Below, in pieces: positions 1-12,110 of a stretch of 64,000 bases of DNA. Source of the DNA: Scalesia atractyloides. Lineage: Eukaryota > Streptophyta > Magnoliopsida > Asterales > Asteraceae. The notes beneath the pieces were generated by a model. It was not told where the DNA came from, made no database searches, and saw nothing but the letters and a program-made list of their open reading frames with translations. The stretch covers positions 12,702,988 through 12,766,987 of the forward strand of contig CAMTDV010000002.1 in assembly GCA_947069175.1 (NCBI GenBank). The letters run 5' to 3'. The position numbers and the translations under genes were made by a program. How positions within the stretch are numbered: position 1 is the stretch's first letter; every line of letters starts with the position of its first letter.

Positions 1-2933
1 TCCGAGAACGAAATTGAAAAAGTTGGGGGACTATAGCTGTAATTTTAGAAAGTTAGAGGCTAAAGGTGAAAAATGAACAAACCACAAGGACTATTCGGGC
101 ATTTTTCTCAAACTAATAAATTGACATAAAAACTCTACTTAAGAGTTTATCACCCATATGAAAAGTCTAGTAAATAATTATAATTTTACTAAATTAATAT
201 CAATTCACACCATCTATATTCCAACAAATATTTCAAATATAATCGCATTTATAGACCAAACTCTTTTAGGAAAGTATACATAATAAATAAGTAACTCACT
301 GTGTCACGTGTTATTTTTGATGTCTCATCGTGCAGTGATCTGGTTTATATTCGTTGGTTTGCAACGTATATCTTCCTACAACATAACTTTGGACTTTCAT
401 ACAATGCTTATAGCATCCACAAAGTGATGTTTTTCATCCTTCGCTCCATGTGGACTTTGTTGGACCTCCATGCCTCGTCTCGTCGTCCGATCACATTGTG
501 GCACTCGTGCATTTCGTCTTAAGTACACAAGACTAGACCTCCAATGGACTATTATTTAGTGGGTCGTATCTCGATCATATTTTACTAATATTAATTTAAA
601 ATACATAATTTAAATATAAAAATATTACATATACTTAAAAAACATAAATGTTATATAATGAGATAGTTGGCTTTTAATATTTACTAATTGGAAAATTAAA
701 ATAGAAAGAGCCATTGATTTTTTAAGTACAACAAAATTTAAAAGCAAGTAAAGTAAAATTATAATAAACTGAAAAACATTAAAAATACAAATGCATAATA
801 TTAAACATAACTAAAACGTAAACCCTTATTTACAATTAAAGATGGAATCAACATAGCAGTCAGAGTCGGTTGAACGTTCGTCCTTCCATGGGTCATGGAA
901 GCCCTTTCTCCGGTCATCGTCACCGCACTGTTGTCCTCCCATAGGTTATGTGGCACATATTCTGCTTATGGGTCTGTCACATACCCTTCCTCTGGATTAG
1001 GGACTTTCTCTGAAGAAGGAGGTTTAACTCCCTATGAAGGAAAAATGAGCCCTTCTCAAATTCGAAGTTGGTTAAGGTCCTCTAAAATTGGGAAGTACCC
1101 CTCCTTAATTCGTAGTTAGTTGAATATATAGTCAAACACCCAATTTCATACTTCGTTCGTCCATGTAACTCGTTCTTCAGCTTTAGGAAGTGGAGGAGGG
1201 TTTGCAACTGCACGAGGAGGGTTTGCAACTGGTAGAGAATTTACCACTAGACGAGGATAGTTTCATACAAGAGGAGTGTCAACTAGATATCGATGACCAC
1301 CACCCATATTGCATAATTAATGTAACTTTTGGAGTGAAAACCGAAAGTTATGAAGTGTTGACGAGGGTTGTAAAACTAAGTGAATTTGTAGCCACTGAAA
1401 TATATTTCAATGTCTATCTACGTTTTAACATATCTTATTATATATTTAAAAACGAAAATAAAATAAAATACTCTAAAAGTAATTTGATACATATTTAAAT
1501 AATTGTATAAGTATATGACTATGTGGAGTTTATGGATCTTTTTACATCTTCTATTCTTTCTGATTACCACTAATAAAATACACTTTCATGCCTACGTGAA
1601 CACACTCTCGTATTATTCACGTCCTGACTCGATCTTCATCCATTATTGTGTTGTAAGGGAGACCTAAACAACCTGTAACCACCACATAACCGTTTCGTTA
1701 GTTTATTAAGTGACCTCATTAAACACATACAAAATGTGTAAATAACATCTAATGAATACTCAATGATCACGTCCAAACGTCTTTGGAAGTTCGAATCCAT
1801 TCTAGTTGCAATCTCAGATCCGATCTATGGATCCTAATTATGTGTGTGTATCAGGTGTTAGTTTTAGTAACTTTTAGCACAATTTAAGTGTGTTAATTTA
1901 ATAACTTTGAAACACGATTACTTAGTTTTACATTTATAAAAATGATTTTTATTTAGACTAAACGCACACAACGGGGAAAGAACCCGTCTCTTATAGTATA
2001 ACTTAGATAGGAAACCAAGTATTATCCAATGACACGCTTCCCCAACCTTATTTATAGATGGTTTAGTACTCTAAACTAGTAATATATGGACTCTTGGATA
2101 AGTATTTCTTAGTTAATATATGGACTCTTTTATTTTATGTTTTATAAAAATTGGAAGCGGCTCCTTTTAAGGTTACCGACATTCCCTCAATCTTGCCATA
2201 ACATATCGATAAACTGGGTTGGAATTGCTTCCAAATGAACCATCCTTAGCCTGTGGACTAGTAAATGATATGCCACAACAAGATTGGTTTACGGCCATAT
2301 TGGTTTTAATATCTTTCTATAACTTAATTAGTTTGTGTTTGTTTCAACCTCACAAATGAGATCACAGTTAGGTTCTTATTAATTATTGGGAGAGATCTAT
2401 CATCAAATTTATTATTCCTCCATTCAAGTAATTATCCATCATAATGAATTGATTAATACTATCTTCCAACTTACCGAGCATACTTGGTCTTCCCTTCTTG
2501 TGTTAGTCATAGTAGTGCTCACCATGAGCCTACTACATAATTCTTCCATTTTCATTCTTTTTAACTACTTCCTATAACAAATATATAGTGAAGTTATGGA
2601 TATACACATATCACAAACGCATTCTAGCCATTGAAAGTCTTATCATAACAAACTGCTATTTCGTTTTCATTCATTCATAATAACTCAAAGTTAGACCATA
2701 ATTATAGTCGCTAACTGTTTATACTTCTACGTACACCTTCTTCAGGGTTAATTTCAATAATTTCATTCGTGTTAATTACTTGTTAGGTCGTTAAATACTT
2801 TATTTGTACTACCTATATGTGCACTTGGCTTAAGTGTTTCACACGACTACTCCATCATGACCCATGATTTCCATTCTAGGTATAAATTATCAACATTAAT
2901 AAAAAAGAAATATAATTAAAAGGTACGACAACA
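1..2933. other. AT-rich gene-free stretch
   Basis: No gene recognised on either strand. The open frames are short (under about 105 codons), start at arbitrary codons and show no domain I know. A frame at 1190-1498 begins with a small internal repeat (a glutamate/leucine-rich 7-residue block occurring twice) but has no recognisable homology. The stretch is probably decayed repeat DNA. Confidence 0.5.
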
Positions 2934-3296
2934 TAGAGACGTACATAGAAATCGGTTGGGCGCTACGATCTGGAAACCAACCTGACCCCAACATGGGAAA
3001 AAAACCAGTTTAGGTCCAACCTAACCTAACGGTTTGGTGTAGGTTTTGGATTTTTGTGTTGAGAATCAGTTCCAACTCGAACCTGTCTAAGCCCCCTTAA
3101 AAAAACTTATAAAAATGGTTTAAACACTAAAACAATTTTTAACCCGATTCAAATTGGATTGAGTGAGTTGAGGTTTTCAACCCTAAAAGTGATTCTTAAC
3201 CCAAACTGGTTTGGACTAAACCAATTTATGACCAAACTAAAAAAACACCAGAAAAACGAAACCAATTTTGAGCCCAACCTCCTTTGTACACCTCTA
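2934..3296. mobile_element. hAT-type MITE upstream of the eL41 gene
   Basis: A 363-bp non-coding element. The left end reads TAGAGACGTACA and the right end TGTACACCTCTA, which are imperfect inverted repeats of the TAGAG(G/A)TGTACA type also found at the coding hAT element at 36692-39684. The flanking 8-mers (CGACAACA and CCACAACC) match at 6 of 8 positions, as expected for an old 8-bp hAT target duplication. The interior is rich in ACCGGTTT/AACC-like motifs. It ends only about 30 bp upstream of the promoter motifs of eL41. Confidence 0.6.
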
Positions 3297-3326
3297 CCAC
3301 AACCCGTCTTGATGATTTAGAAATTT

Positions 3327-3395
3327 TGGGCCAGGCTATTCTGAGCCCAATTGCAGCCCATATCAATACAACAAATTAGGGTTTCACTATAAAAT
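3327..3395 (+). promoter_or_regulatory. Promoter of eL41: site II motifs, telo box, TATA-like box
   Basis: A TGGGCC site II element lies at 3327-3332, with further GCCCA motifs at 3345-3349 and 3356-3360. A telo box (TTAGGGTTT) is at 3376-3384 and a TATA-like CTATAAAATC just after it. Site II plus telo box is the known hallmark of plant translation-machinery promoters, which fits the ribosomal protein gene about 95 bp downstream. Confidence 0.75.
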
Positions 3396-3488
3396 CTATT
3401 CCATCGCCACATCTCTCGAAGTTGCGAAACCTCCAGAACTCACCGGCGCCTGCAGCTTCTGGTTCATTCAAAACCTTCTGTCGTCAAC

Positions 3489-3678
3489 ATGAGAGCTAAG
3501 GTAATCTGTCTATCAATCAACGTTTATCATCAATCGCTTATCAAACTAACAATCTACGATAGTTATCTTATCAAATCTTCTGATCTAAAATTCGGTTAAC
3601 ATTGTTTTACAGTGGAAGAAGAAGAGGATGAGGAGATTGAAGAGGAAGCGCCGAAAGATGAGACAGAGATCTAAGTAA
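3489..3678 (+). CDS. RPL41: Large-subunit ribosomal protein eL41 (two exons)
   Basis: Encodes the 25-residue, extremely basic protein eL41, which lies at the interface of the two ribosomal subunits in the cytosol. Exon 1 (3489-3500) encodes MRAK and exon 2 (3613-3678) the other 21 residues, beginning WKKKRMRRLK and ending MRQRSK followed by TAA. The 112-bp intron (3501-3612) has GT and AG ends (AAG|gtaatc ... ttacag|TGG) and phase 0. Composition, length and sequence match the nearly invariant plant eL41. The ATG is the first after the telo box and TATA-like motif, which are the expected controls of a ribosomal protein gene. It is too short to be called by a length-limited ORF finder. No sign of decay: both splice sites and the stop are intact. 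I see no alternative identity. Confidence 0.95.
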
Positions 3679-3699
3679 CTGTCTTATGATACCGTTTTG

Positions 3700-5372
3700 T
3701 GAGGTTTTTGAATTATCAGGTTTTGTTGGAACATTTGTCTTTCATTTTGTTCTTGGATATTATGAATTTTGATAATTTAATTTACAATTTTCAGTTCGGT
3801 TTTATTTTGGTTTATTTTATGATTGTTGTTGAATCTACAGCTTTCATTGAAATTGATTAGATTATGTGTCGTAATTTGTTTATGATTTGGTGTTGTATGA
3901 TGAGTTCTCAGGTTTTTGATGTTCTCATGTTGAATTATGAACATTGAACTTTACTGATTTTTGTTTTTAAAAGTATTAGGGTTAGGTTTTGTTGATAATC
4001 AGTTTATATGAACACTTGAGTATTTCTATCTTTTAGAACCCAAATAAAAAAAATTAAATTATGAGAATTTGTTAAGAGCGACTAATGAGTAATGTTTAAC
4101 TTAGATCCTCTGTCTACATCAGAAAATAGATCCAACTGTTATACACACAAAAAGTATAGTTTCAGTTGTTCAATAAGTGTATGTGCGAAAGGTGTAAACC
4201 ACCCTTAGGTTATTCAGTGTAGGTTAAAGCCCCAATGTACCTTTTTATGACAACATCCCTGCAAATCTATAAGGGCCTCATCGGGTACTTTGTACTCGTG
4301 TTGAGTACCCATTACTCGATTAAGAACACTGCCGGGTACCAAGCTTGGGTGATGCCTACCAAGTTTGGGTGCCACATATGGATTATCCGTGCTTCTGGCC
4401 GGTGGTTGTCAAGTAGGTGATGTTGTGGCGGGTGGTTGTTTCTTCTTGGTTGAACGCCCCTAGTGCTCTAATGCAATTGGTGTCGATTTAGACAAGTTAA
4501 CGCTAAGTGTCTGGAATGTGGAACCTTCGGTGAATGCCCTTAGTGCTCTAATGCAATCTGTGTTGATTTAGACAAGTTAACGATAAAGTGTCTGAAATGT
4601 GCAAGTTTTGGTGAATGCTCTTACTGCTCTAATGCAATTGGTGTTGATTTACTCAGGTTAACGCTAAAGTATGAAATGTGGATCCATATGGTTTACTAAC
4701 ATGTATGCTAATTGCCTATTAGTTGATATAGAAACAAAAATAAATTTATACACGTGCACACGCATTAAGGCGACACATTCCTTGGGGCATGCTGGTAAAT
4801 CTATAACCTTGCCTTGCCAAACGCAGCCTGGAAAGCCTTTGACGCTAGGCGTTAGTTGTGTGATATGGTACCTAGTTGTGATTAATTGGATCATAATTTT
4901 ATAAGTAAGTTTCAAACTTACATGTGTGTATATACAAAATTATATACATAATATTTCAAACTTATTAATTGGATTTGATTATAAGTATATTTTTTCAAAT
5001 ACTTCAAGATCTTGACCATTTTTATAAATTTTTTACTGTCTTTTAACAATTTTGACCGCCTTTGACCGATCACCGATTTTTTGTATTTAATCGACGAAGT
5101 ACCGATTACTGATTAATAATCCTGCCGTTATAAAATTTTGACTGTCTTTTAACAATTGTATAAATTAGATATAATTACGTATAGCAAAATCCACATATGA
5201 AAGTCTTTAAGCTAGGATTAATACAAGAATTAGCAACTCATGTAACTAAAATGATTTTATATATATATTATCTAGTTTGACAGTATAAAATATATTATTC
5301 ATATTTTAGAGATTATAATCTTTATTACATGTATCTCAGAACATATACGTGGAATACTGGCCTACCTTAGCT
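3700..5372. other. Intergenic region between eL41 and GILT gene
   Basis: Contains the probable eL41 3' UTR (T-rich, from 3679), an 80-bp triple tandem repeat (listed separately) and AT-rich sequence. Overlapping open frames on both strands at 4664-4915 have no recognisable domain and are treated as chance. Confidence 0.5.
4449..4680. repeat. Three tandem copies of an ~80-bp unit
   Basis: Copies start at about 4449, 4529 and 4610. Each contains the words TGCTCTAATGCAAT and GTTAACG and differs from the others by a few substitutions and indels. No coding function seen. Confidence 0.75.
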
Positions 5373-6628
5373 TTACATAGACTTCGAAACCTTTAACTTT
5401 GCATTGTTGTCTTCTTCGTAGCACACATTATTGAAAGGTGTTGCACTGTATTTCTTGAGAGATAACCCACGGCAAGCTTGGGGAACTTTAGATCCTTTAT
5501 AAGCTTTACATACGTAGCTCACAAAATTTGCAAAATCCTATAATCCAAAACAAATGTCATTTCTCTAATCTATATTTGACAAATGACAATGTTGCTACAA
5601 ACTTTAAGATTCTTGAAGATAATACACAATATATGCTTACCTCTTTGAGTGGTTTCCCGTCCACTAGGACCCATGGCACATACTCATGAGGAGGTTTAAG
5701 AGCGCCTATTTCATCCGCATATTGTAGCTCGAGCTGCATAATAGATGTATAAATATATATATAATGCATCACGCACAAGTTTGAAACACAATCATTAGCC
5801 AAGAAAACTAACCTTGTGTCCAAGCTCACCGGTGAAGCATTCAGTAACTTGTTTTGGGTCTAACTTTAATTTCCTAAAACAAGTTTTCCACTCTCTATAC
5901 TTGCCATCATCACTTAAGCTCTCCACACAATGGATAAACTTGAAGTGGTCATTCTGCATTAATCAAGATTTTGTGTTAGATTTTAGAACATAGAAAGATA
6001 TCATTTCACATTGTTGAATCTTACCACATCAGGCCATGTATTGATTGCACAGGCCCCTACGGTATTTAGCTTGCATTCCCATTCACCATGCTGCAACATG
6101 AAATCGATCCTCTTAGTATTTGTTTCAAACTTTCAATCATACAGCTTAAGCGTTAAAGGATTAATACAGGGTCCTGCTGTATACACGTCACCCACTAATA
6201 AACCAATTCCACAATGTTTTTAAACAACCATTTGAAGGTCAGGGCTCGCGTCATATATAGCCCACATACCTTTAAACGGCTGTTTGAGTTTGGGGTGGCG
6301 TAGGATTAGTAGGCCCATATATACGCTATTAATATAAAAAAGGGTAACAACAAACCTGACAGACAATGGTGCCATTGGATTCAACCTTAGCATTTCCATA
6401 GGGACTGAGCTTGAGATCAACGATATCAATCAGCCCGTTATCGAATATCTTGGATAGATCGTTGATTATAAAATCCGTACAGCCGGGACACAAGGCTTCA
6501 TAGTATAAAGTCAGCTTCACTTTCTCTCCAGCGACCGGCGATGCAGATGACTGCACTAGAGTTGCAGCTATAGAGATGATTAGAATAAGAACAATAACAT
6601 TTTTTGATCGGTGAAGATGGGCCTCCAT
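5373..6628 (-). CDS. GILT-family thiol reductase (five exons)
   Basis: Gamma-interferon-inducible lysosomal thiol reductase (GILT) family. Members reduce disulfides in secretory or vacuolar compartments through a CXXC pair; plant members are related to Arabidopsis OSH1. Exons on the - strand: 6628-6356, 6090-6025, 5953-5813, 5733-5641, 5537-5373, all with GT-AG introns and all phase 0, giving 245 residues. Residues 1-30 are a signal peptide (hydrophobic VIVLILIISI core at 11-20). The catalytic CPGC is at 47-50, and the family signature CQHGEWEC, spanning the exon 1/2 join, is at 90-97, followed by conserved cysteines. The start at 6628 is chosen because it is followed directly by the signal peptide. 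Intron 1 carries a ~140-bp insertion absent from the decayed duplicate at 9510-10580. The gene looks intact; its substrate is unknown. Confidence 0.92.
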
Positions 6629-8540
6629 GATGATTACTACACTGTCACTGTGAATATTTGACAACTTTAGTGTTAGATTATGCTTTTTATAATGATTCTG
6701 TAGCCAAATTGGTCTTCATATCATGTTTATTTACATTGCTGCCATTATGTGTTCATCTTGTTTTTGGAATTTACGTGGAATCGTGGATAGATAAATGAAC
6801 TGCCAAAAGGGTGAAATCGTTTAGTTTCGTGATTATTACAAAATTAAAATATCCTACTTATGGACTTGATACAATATTCTCATTATTTCAGTTGAGTTCA
6901 TACTAAAAATAGCATATGAGTAATTCAATTATGTAACTTAGGAAACCCACTTTTTACTTTTATCACAACACGAAACATTGCCATGGAGATGGTCATACCA
7001 ACTCCTACATCACTATGTTTGTGGTTTCAGTATTTGATATGGAAATTAAATATAAATTAAAAAAGTTAATATATGTAAAACAAGAAAAACAATTTTTGGG
7101 GCCTGTTGGGTCACCCACATGGCACACCCAATGAGCCGGCCCTGAAGTCTGGTGAAAATAGTCGGAATTAGGTGACAGGTTCCGACCCAAATTGAAATAC
7201 GTTTTCCTGCTAACTTTGCTTTTATGACGGCTAGTAGAGGTGACGACCATAGTAGTGGGCATGATACGCAGTGGCCGAGATGGTGAGACAACGAATGGCG
7301 GAGTGCAGGATTTAGGCGGTGACATTGTCGTCAATTGTGAGAGATGTGGTGGTGACGGTGGCTAGTATAAATAGTGTATATGATGCCAAATCATTATGAC
7401 TCATTTTAAATTTACAAGGTTTATAAAATGATCAAGTTTATTTTAAGCTATTGATACTTAGATACCAAAATTAACTCATTAGATCCAAAACAACCAGTAA
7501 ATGAATTTTTTTTACCTAGATCATATCCAAAACAACCAGTAAAGGAATTTTTTTAACCTAGATCATACCATTTTATTACGATGCGTAATTGCATGAAAAT
7601 GCTTTTACATTGCTTGACTCTTCAACTTATCTAATTGCTACCATTCTGTATTTATCTCCTTTCTGGGACTTCGAGTGAATGGGTTAATGAACTACCAAAA
7701 GGGGTAAATCGTCCACTTGTGTGATTTTTATAAAAAATTAGAATGTCCAATTTGTTGACAAAGCTAAAAAAAGACTTAACTTAATTACGTGAGAATATTA
7801 AATCAGGGAATTGAAAACAACTCTTGCGATAAACACGAAACATGAAATGCACTTTTATGGTGTTAAGTACGTTTTTTTATAATCACAGGCGGTGTATACG
7901 TAAGTAGTGGCCCTGATGGCGCCAACGACTACGATTGTGATGGTTGTACTGGCTGCAAATGTGGAAGTGGTGACGATGACTGGTAGTGTCGGTGACGCAC
8001 ACTGATGGTAGGTGGTGCTCAATTATTTTGGTTCGTTTTAAACTATTTGATTTTATGAAAGTTGTCAATTTTAAACCATCGATAATTAGATACCAAAATG
8101 AATTCATTGTGTAATTTATGTAACTTTAAGAGATCCAAAACAGCCAGTAAAAATTTTTCGAACCTAAGTAATACAATTTCATTAAGTTATTTAATTACAT
8201 AAAATTGGTTTTACATTTTTGATTTTGTAAGTTATTTAGATTGCTGCCATGGCCTATTATGTATTTATCACCTTTGCGTAGATGGATTAATGAACTACCA
8301 ATAGTCCATTTTTGTGATATACGTGACTCACATTATCATTTGTGTTTCAATTTTTCTCTTGTAGCAAATTTTATTTCCATAAAAAAAAATCTTAAATTCA
8401 TCTGACACGTGACCCCGACAATCGCATATCAAGTTTTCCACTCGCTTATCTTCCTCGTGTGACCCTTCGGTTGCCCACATTGATTTAGTACATGATCGAC
8501 TTTTTTTTTGTTGCATATCATGGAATGACAAACGAATTAT
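5373..8540. repeat. Tandem segmental duplication, arm 1
   Basis: This block (GILT gene plus its upstream DNA) is matched in the same order by 9440-12110. Shared landmarks upstream of the coding part include TTACATTGCTGCCATTATG (6731 and about 10690) and a CACGTGAC-containing block (about 8405 and 12005). Alignment is by eye, so the outer boundary is approximate. Confidence 0.7.
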
Positions 8541-9398
8541 TCAGTTTGCTATTTAAATGCGTGGAATTTTGGTGTTATCAAAACATGCTCATTTCCATGT
8601 GTAAATAGAGAGATGGTAATGTATTGCATGTTTCTTAGTGGTGACTTTTCCCATAGAATTTCATCAGAAGTATTGTATTGTTGGAATATGTTTGTAGTAA
8701 GTATTGCTAGTTAGGTTTAGAGCCTGTGTGATATACGCGTTTAGTAAGGGAATATTTTGTAACATATCTAGTCTAATTAACTTTCCAACATGGTATGGAT
8801 ATTATAAAGTGTTAAGGTAAAGATAAAAAAAAAAAGGTAAAATTTATATGTATTTAATTTTTTTTGAAACGTAAACTTCAATAGAACCAACAACACACAA
8901 AATGGGGCAGCCACACAACACACACTACATAATTACAAAAATACACCATTCGGTCCAAGACACCGACTATATATTTTTAACTATAGTATTCAACTATAGA
9001 TACCTTTCGATTTAGTAAACATGGACATCATCTATATTTATGACTTCCATAATCTCCTTTTCTGCTCTAACTCAACCTTCTGTTATGGTTCGCTATTTCC
9101 TTCTTATCCATGAATAGGGGCGATGGGACGGCAAATTCCCCCGGTATTCTATCTGCTTGTGTGTTTGCCACTTTTTTTTTATAATTTTTTTAATAAGGTT
9201 TATAAACATGTGTTAAAGCCTTAGCATCTGGACATTGGGTTTAAGATCCTTAAAAATTAGAAAAAATGTTAAGATTTAATTAGGCTTAATTATTTATATC
9301 TGAAAACTTATAAATTTCTAATTTGGTTTTTGTTAAGGGCATAGTTTTGAAATTTCATGGGGTCGGTTTTTTCCATAGAAACTCATGCAACTAAAATG
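6629..9398. other. Gene-free spacer made of repeated GILT-upstream blocks
   Basis: No gene is seen. A block centred on AATGAACTACCAAAAGGGG-like sequence occurs about every 0.6-0.9 kb (near 6790, 7680, 8290) and again at 10755 and 11660. A second word, ATCCAAAACAACCAGTAAA, occurs near 7484, 7529 and 8130, with a variant at about 11323. These look like repeated partial copies of the same upstream sequence. Short frames at 7005-7334 and 7883-8107 have no recognisable domain. Confidence 0.5.
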
Positions 9399-9436
9399 AA
9401 TATATATATATATATATTATATTATATATATATATA
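9399..9436. repeat. AT dinucleotide microsatellite
   Basis: Nearly pure (AT)n run just 3' of the GILT pseudogene. A shorter TATATATA run occurs in the corresponding position after the intact copy (about 5258-5270). Confidence 0.85.
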
Positions 9437-9439
9437 AAC

Positions 9440-12110
9440 TATTATAAAGGCATAATCTTTATTACATGTTTCTCAAAACATAGATGTGGAATAAAGCCCC
9501 ACGTTAGCTTTACATAGATTTCGAACCTTTTAAGTTACACTCTGCATTGTTGTCTTCTTCGTAGCACACATGATTGAAAGGTTTTGCACTCTGATTCGGG
9601 AGAGATAACTCATGGCAAGCTTGGGGCACTTTGGATCCTTTATAAGCATTACATACATACCTCATGAAATCTCGGGTTTCTGCAACTCAAAACAAATTTG
9701 ACACATGACAATGTTACTACAAACTTTAAGATTCTTGAAGATCACACAATATATGCTTACCTCTTTGAGTGGTTTCCCTTCCACTAGGACCCATGGCACA
9801 TACTCATGAGGAGGTTTAAGAGCGCCTATTTCATCCGCATATTGTAGCTCGAGTTGCGTAATAGATGTATAAATACATATAATGCATCACGCGTGAGTTG
9901 AAAACACAACCGTTAGCCAAGAAAACTAACCTTGTGCCCAAGTCCACTGGTGACACAATCATTAACATCTTTTGGGTCTAACTTTAGTTTCTGGAAACAA
10001 GTTTCCCACTCACTATACTTTTCATCTAAACTTAAACTCTCCACACAATTAATTAAACTTGAGGTGGTCATCCTGCATTAATCAAGACTTTGTGTTAGCT
10101 TTTAGAAACATAAAAAACATTGGTCACTTAACATTGTTGGATCTTACCAGAGGCCATGCATTGATTGCACAAGCCTCAACAGTATTTAGCCTGCATTCCC
10201 ATTCACCATGCTGCAACATGAAATCGATTATCTTAGTAATTTTGTATGTTTGTTTGAACCATGATGTTTAAGGATTAATATATATGCATGCTATTAACAA
10301 AAGGTAAAAACTAACCTGACAGACAATGGTGCCATTGGATCAACCTTAGCATTTCCATAGGGACTGAGCTTGAGATCAAGGATATCAATCAGCCCGTTAT
10401 CGAATATCTTGGATAGATCGTAGGTTAGGAAAATCGCACTAGCATCACACAGAGCTTCGTAGTATAAAGCCAGCTTCACTTTTTGTGCCGCAACCGGCGA
10501 TGCAGATGGCTGCACTAGAGTTGCCGCTAAGAGACAATTAGAACAACAACATTTTTTGATCGGTGAAGATGGGCCTCCATGTTGATTACTACACTGTCAC
10601 TGTGAATGAAAAGTTGAAGACTCTAGTGTTTGTTTATGTTCTTTATATAATGATTTTCACTCCACATTAGTCTTCTTATCATGTTTATTTACATTGCTGC
10701 CATTATGTGTTCATCTCATTTTTTTGGCATTTGCGTTACGTTGCGTGGATAGATTAGATTAATCAACTACCAAAAGGGGTGAAATTTATATAAAATATTA
10801 AAGTATGGACTAAGTTACAATATTCTCAATTTTTCCGTTTTGTTCTTACTTAACATAGTATATGTAATTATTTAACAACTCTAAGTTGGGGAAACCCATT
10901 TTTTATTTTTATCACAACACGAAACATTAAATGCAAGTTCATTTGAATCCGTTTTAAATTAACAAAGATAATAATAAGGGGGTGGGCATGCCTCAGTTTC
11001 CATCACTCACCAAACCAATCATGTTCCGTCATGTCATCGAACTTGATTCCATTAGTAATGAATTTTAGTGGGGGTGCCCATCACTCATTATCACTCACCA
11101 CACCGTCCACTCCTCAACGTAACTTTCAAATTTTCGCGCGTGGTCACCAGCACGCGTTATCACCATGGGTGGCGGCGGTGTTCCATGCGTGGTCACCCAA
11201 CCACCATGCACCACCACGTAGCGCCCCTACTCTTCTAAGAGTGGTCAATTATAAACCGATGTATAATTTAAATAAACCAAAGTTAATTCATTTTCTAATT
11301 TTAATTTATGTAACTTTAGTAGATCTAAAACAACCAACAAACAAGTTTTTTTACCCTAGATAATACCGATTCTTTAAGATGTGTAATTACATGAAAATGG
11401 TGTTACATTGTTGATTCTGTAACTTATATGGATTGATGTCAATTCAGAGCTTGAGATTCCTGGCTGTAGGGGGAAGTTATCGGACCTAAAAGTTTCTATA
11501 AAATCGAAGGATCGAAAACGTATATACCCAAATATTTCTATACAAAAACTACATACTCTCCACTACTGAGCAAAAAGTTCAGGGGTCGGCCGCCCCATCC
11601 TGCCCCTTAAAAGCTTTGCCCATGGTTGTCATATATCTCCTTTTTGGCTTTTTCGTGGATGTATTAATGAACGATCAAAAGGGTTAAGTGCTTGTTTCAT
11701 AAAAAAAATTAAAACAAATCCTATTTCTTCACTAGGTTACAAAAACGGTTAACTTAATTACGTGAGATATTATATCAACATAATTTATGATTAGGGAAAG
11801 CCAATTCTTGTAATAACACGCAACATGAAATACATTATCATGGTGTTAAATATGTTTTAATCACTGAAATAATTGTTTTTTTAGTGTGTTATAGCTTTAT
11901 AGTCATAAAAAAACTAGTTATATCTATATGTGTGATCGTGGGTCTACATACTTATCTTCTCGTATCTAACTTTCTTTCTATCAAAACATGGTTAAATTCA
12001 TGTGGCACGTGACTACGGCCATCACGTATCAACTTTTCACTCGTGTATCTTCCTCATATGACCCAAGTGTAGTCATCAACATGTCTATTGTAACAACACA
12101 TATAAGGTCC
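9440..12110. repeat. Tandem segmental duplication, arm 2
   Basis: Second arm of the duplication at 5373-8540. It holds the GILT pseudogene at 9510-10580 and degraded copies of the upstream blocks out to about 12110. Confidence 0.7.
9510..10580 (-). pseudogene. Decayed tandem copy of the GILT-family gene
   Basis: All five exons of the 5373-6628 gene can be aligned: about 10580-10316, 10210-10148, 10072-9931, 9853-9761 and 9680-9510. Several independent lesions are visible. The signal-peptide region has a net frameshift leading to an early in-frame TAG. A 1-bp deletion near 10340 shifts the frame after the AKV motif. The active-site CPGC has become CDAS, so the resolving cysteine is gone. Exon 3 has a 1-bp insertion that brings in a TAA near 10045. 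The exon 4 acceptor AG has become AA (near 9854). The HGEWEC signature of exon 2 is still readable. A functional reductase cannot be made; a transcript is possible but unproven. Confidence 0.9.

Noticed and set aside
1190..1498. 102-codon frame with repeated start
   Set aside because: No promoter, domain or homology that I recognise, and the frame runs into AT-rich low-complexity sequence.
4664..4915. Overlapping open frames on both strands
   Set aside because: No recognisable domain, no splice context and mutual overlap; likely chance.
10294..10515. Separate small GILT-like gene
   Set aside because: It is exon 1 of the GILT pseudogene read from a non-ATG codon and ends at a frameshift.
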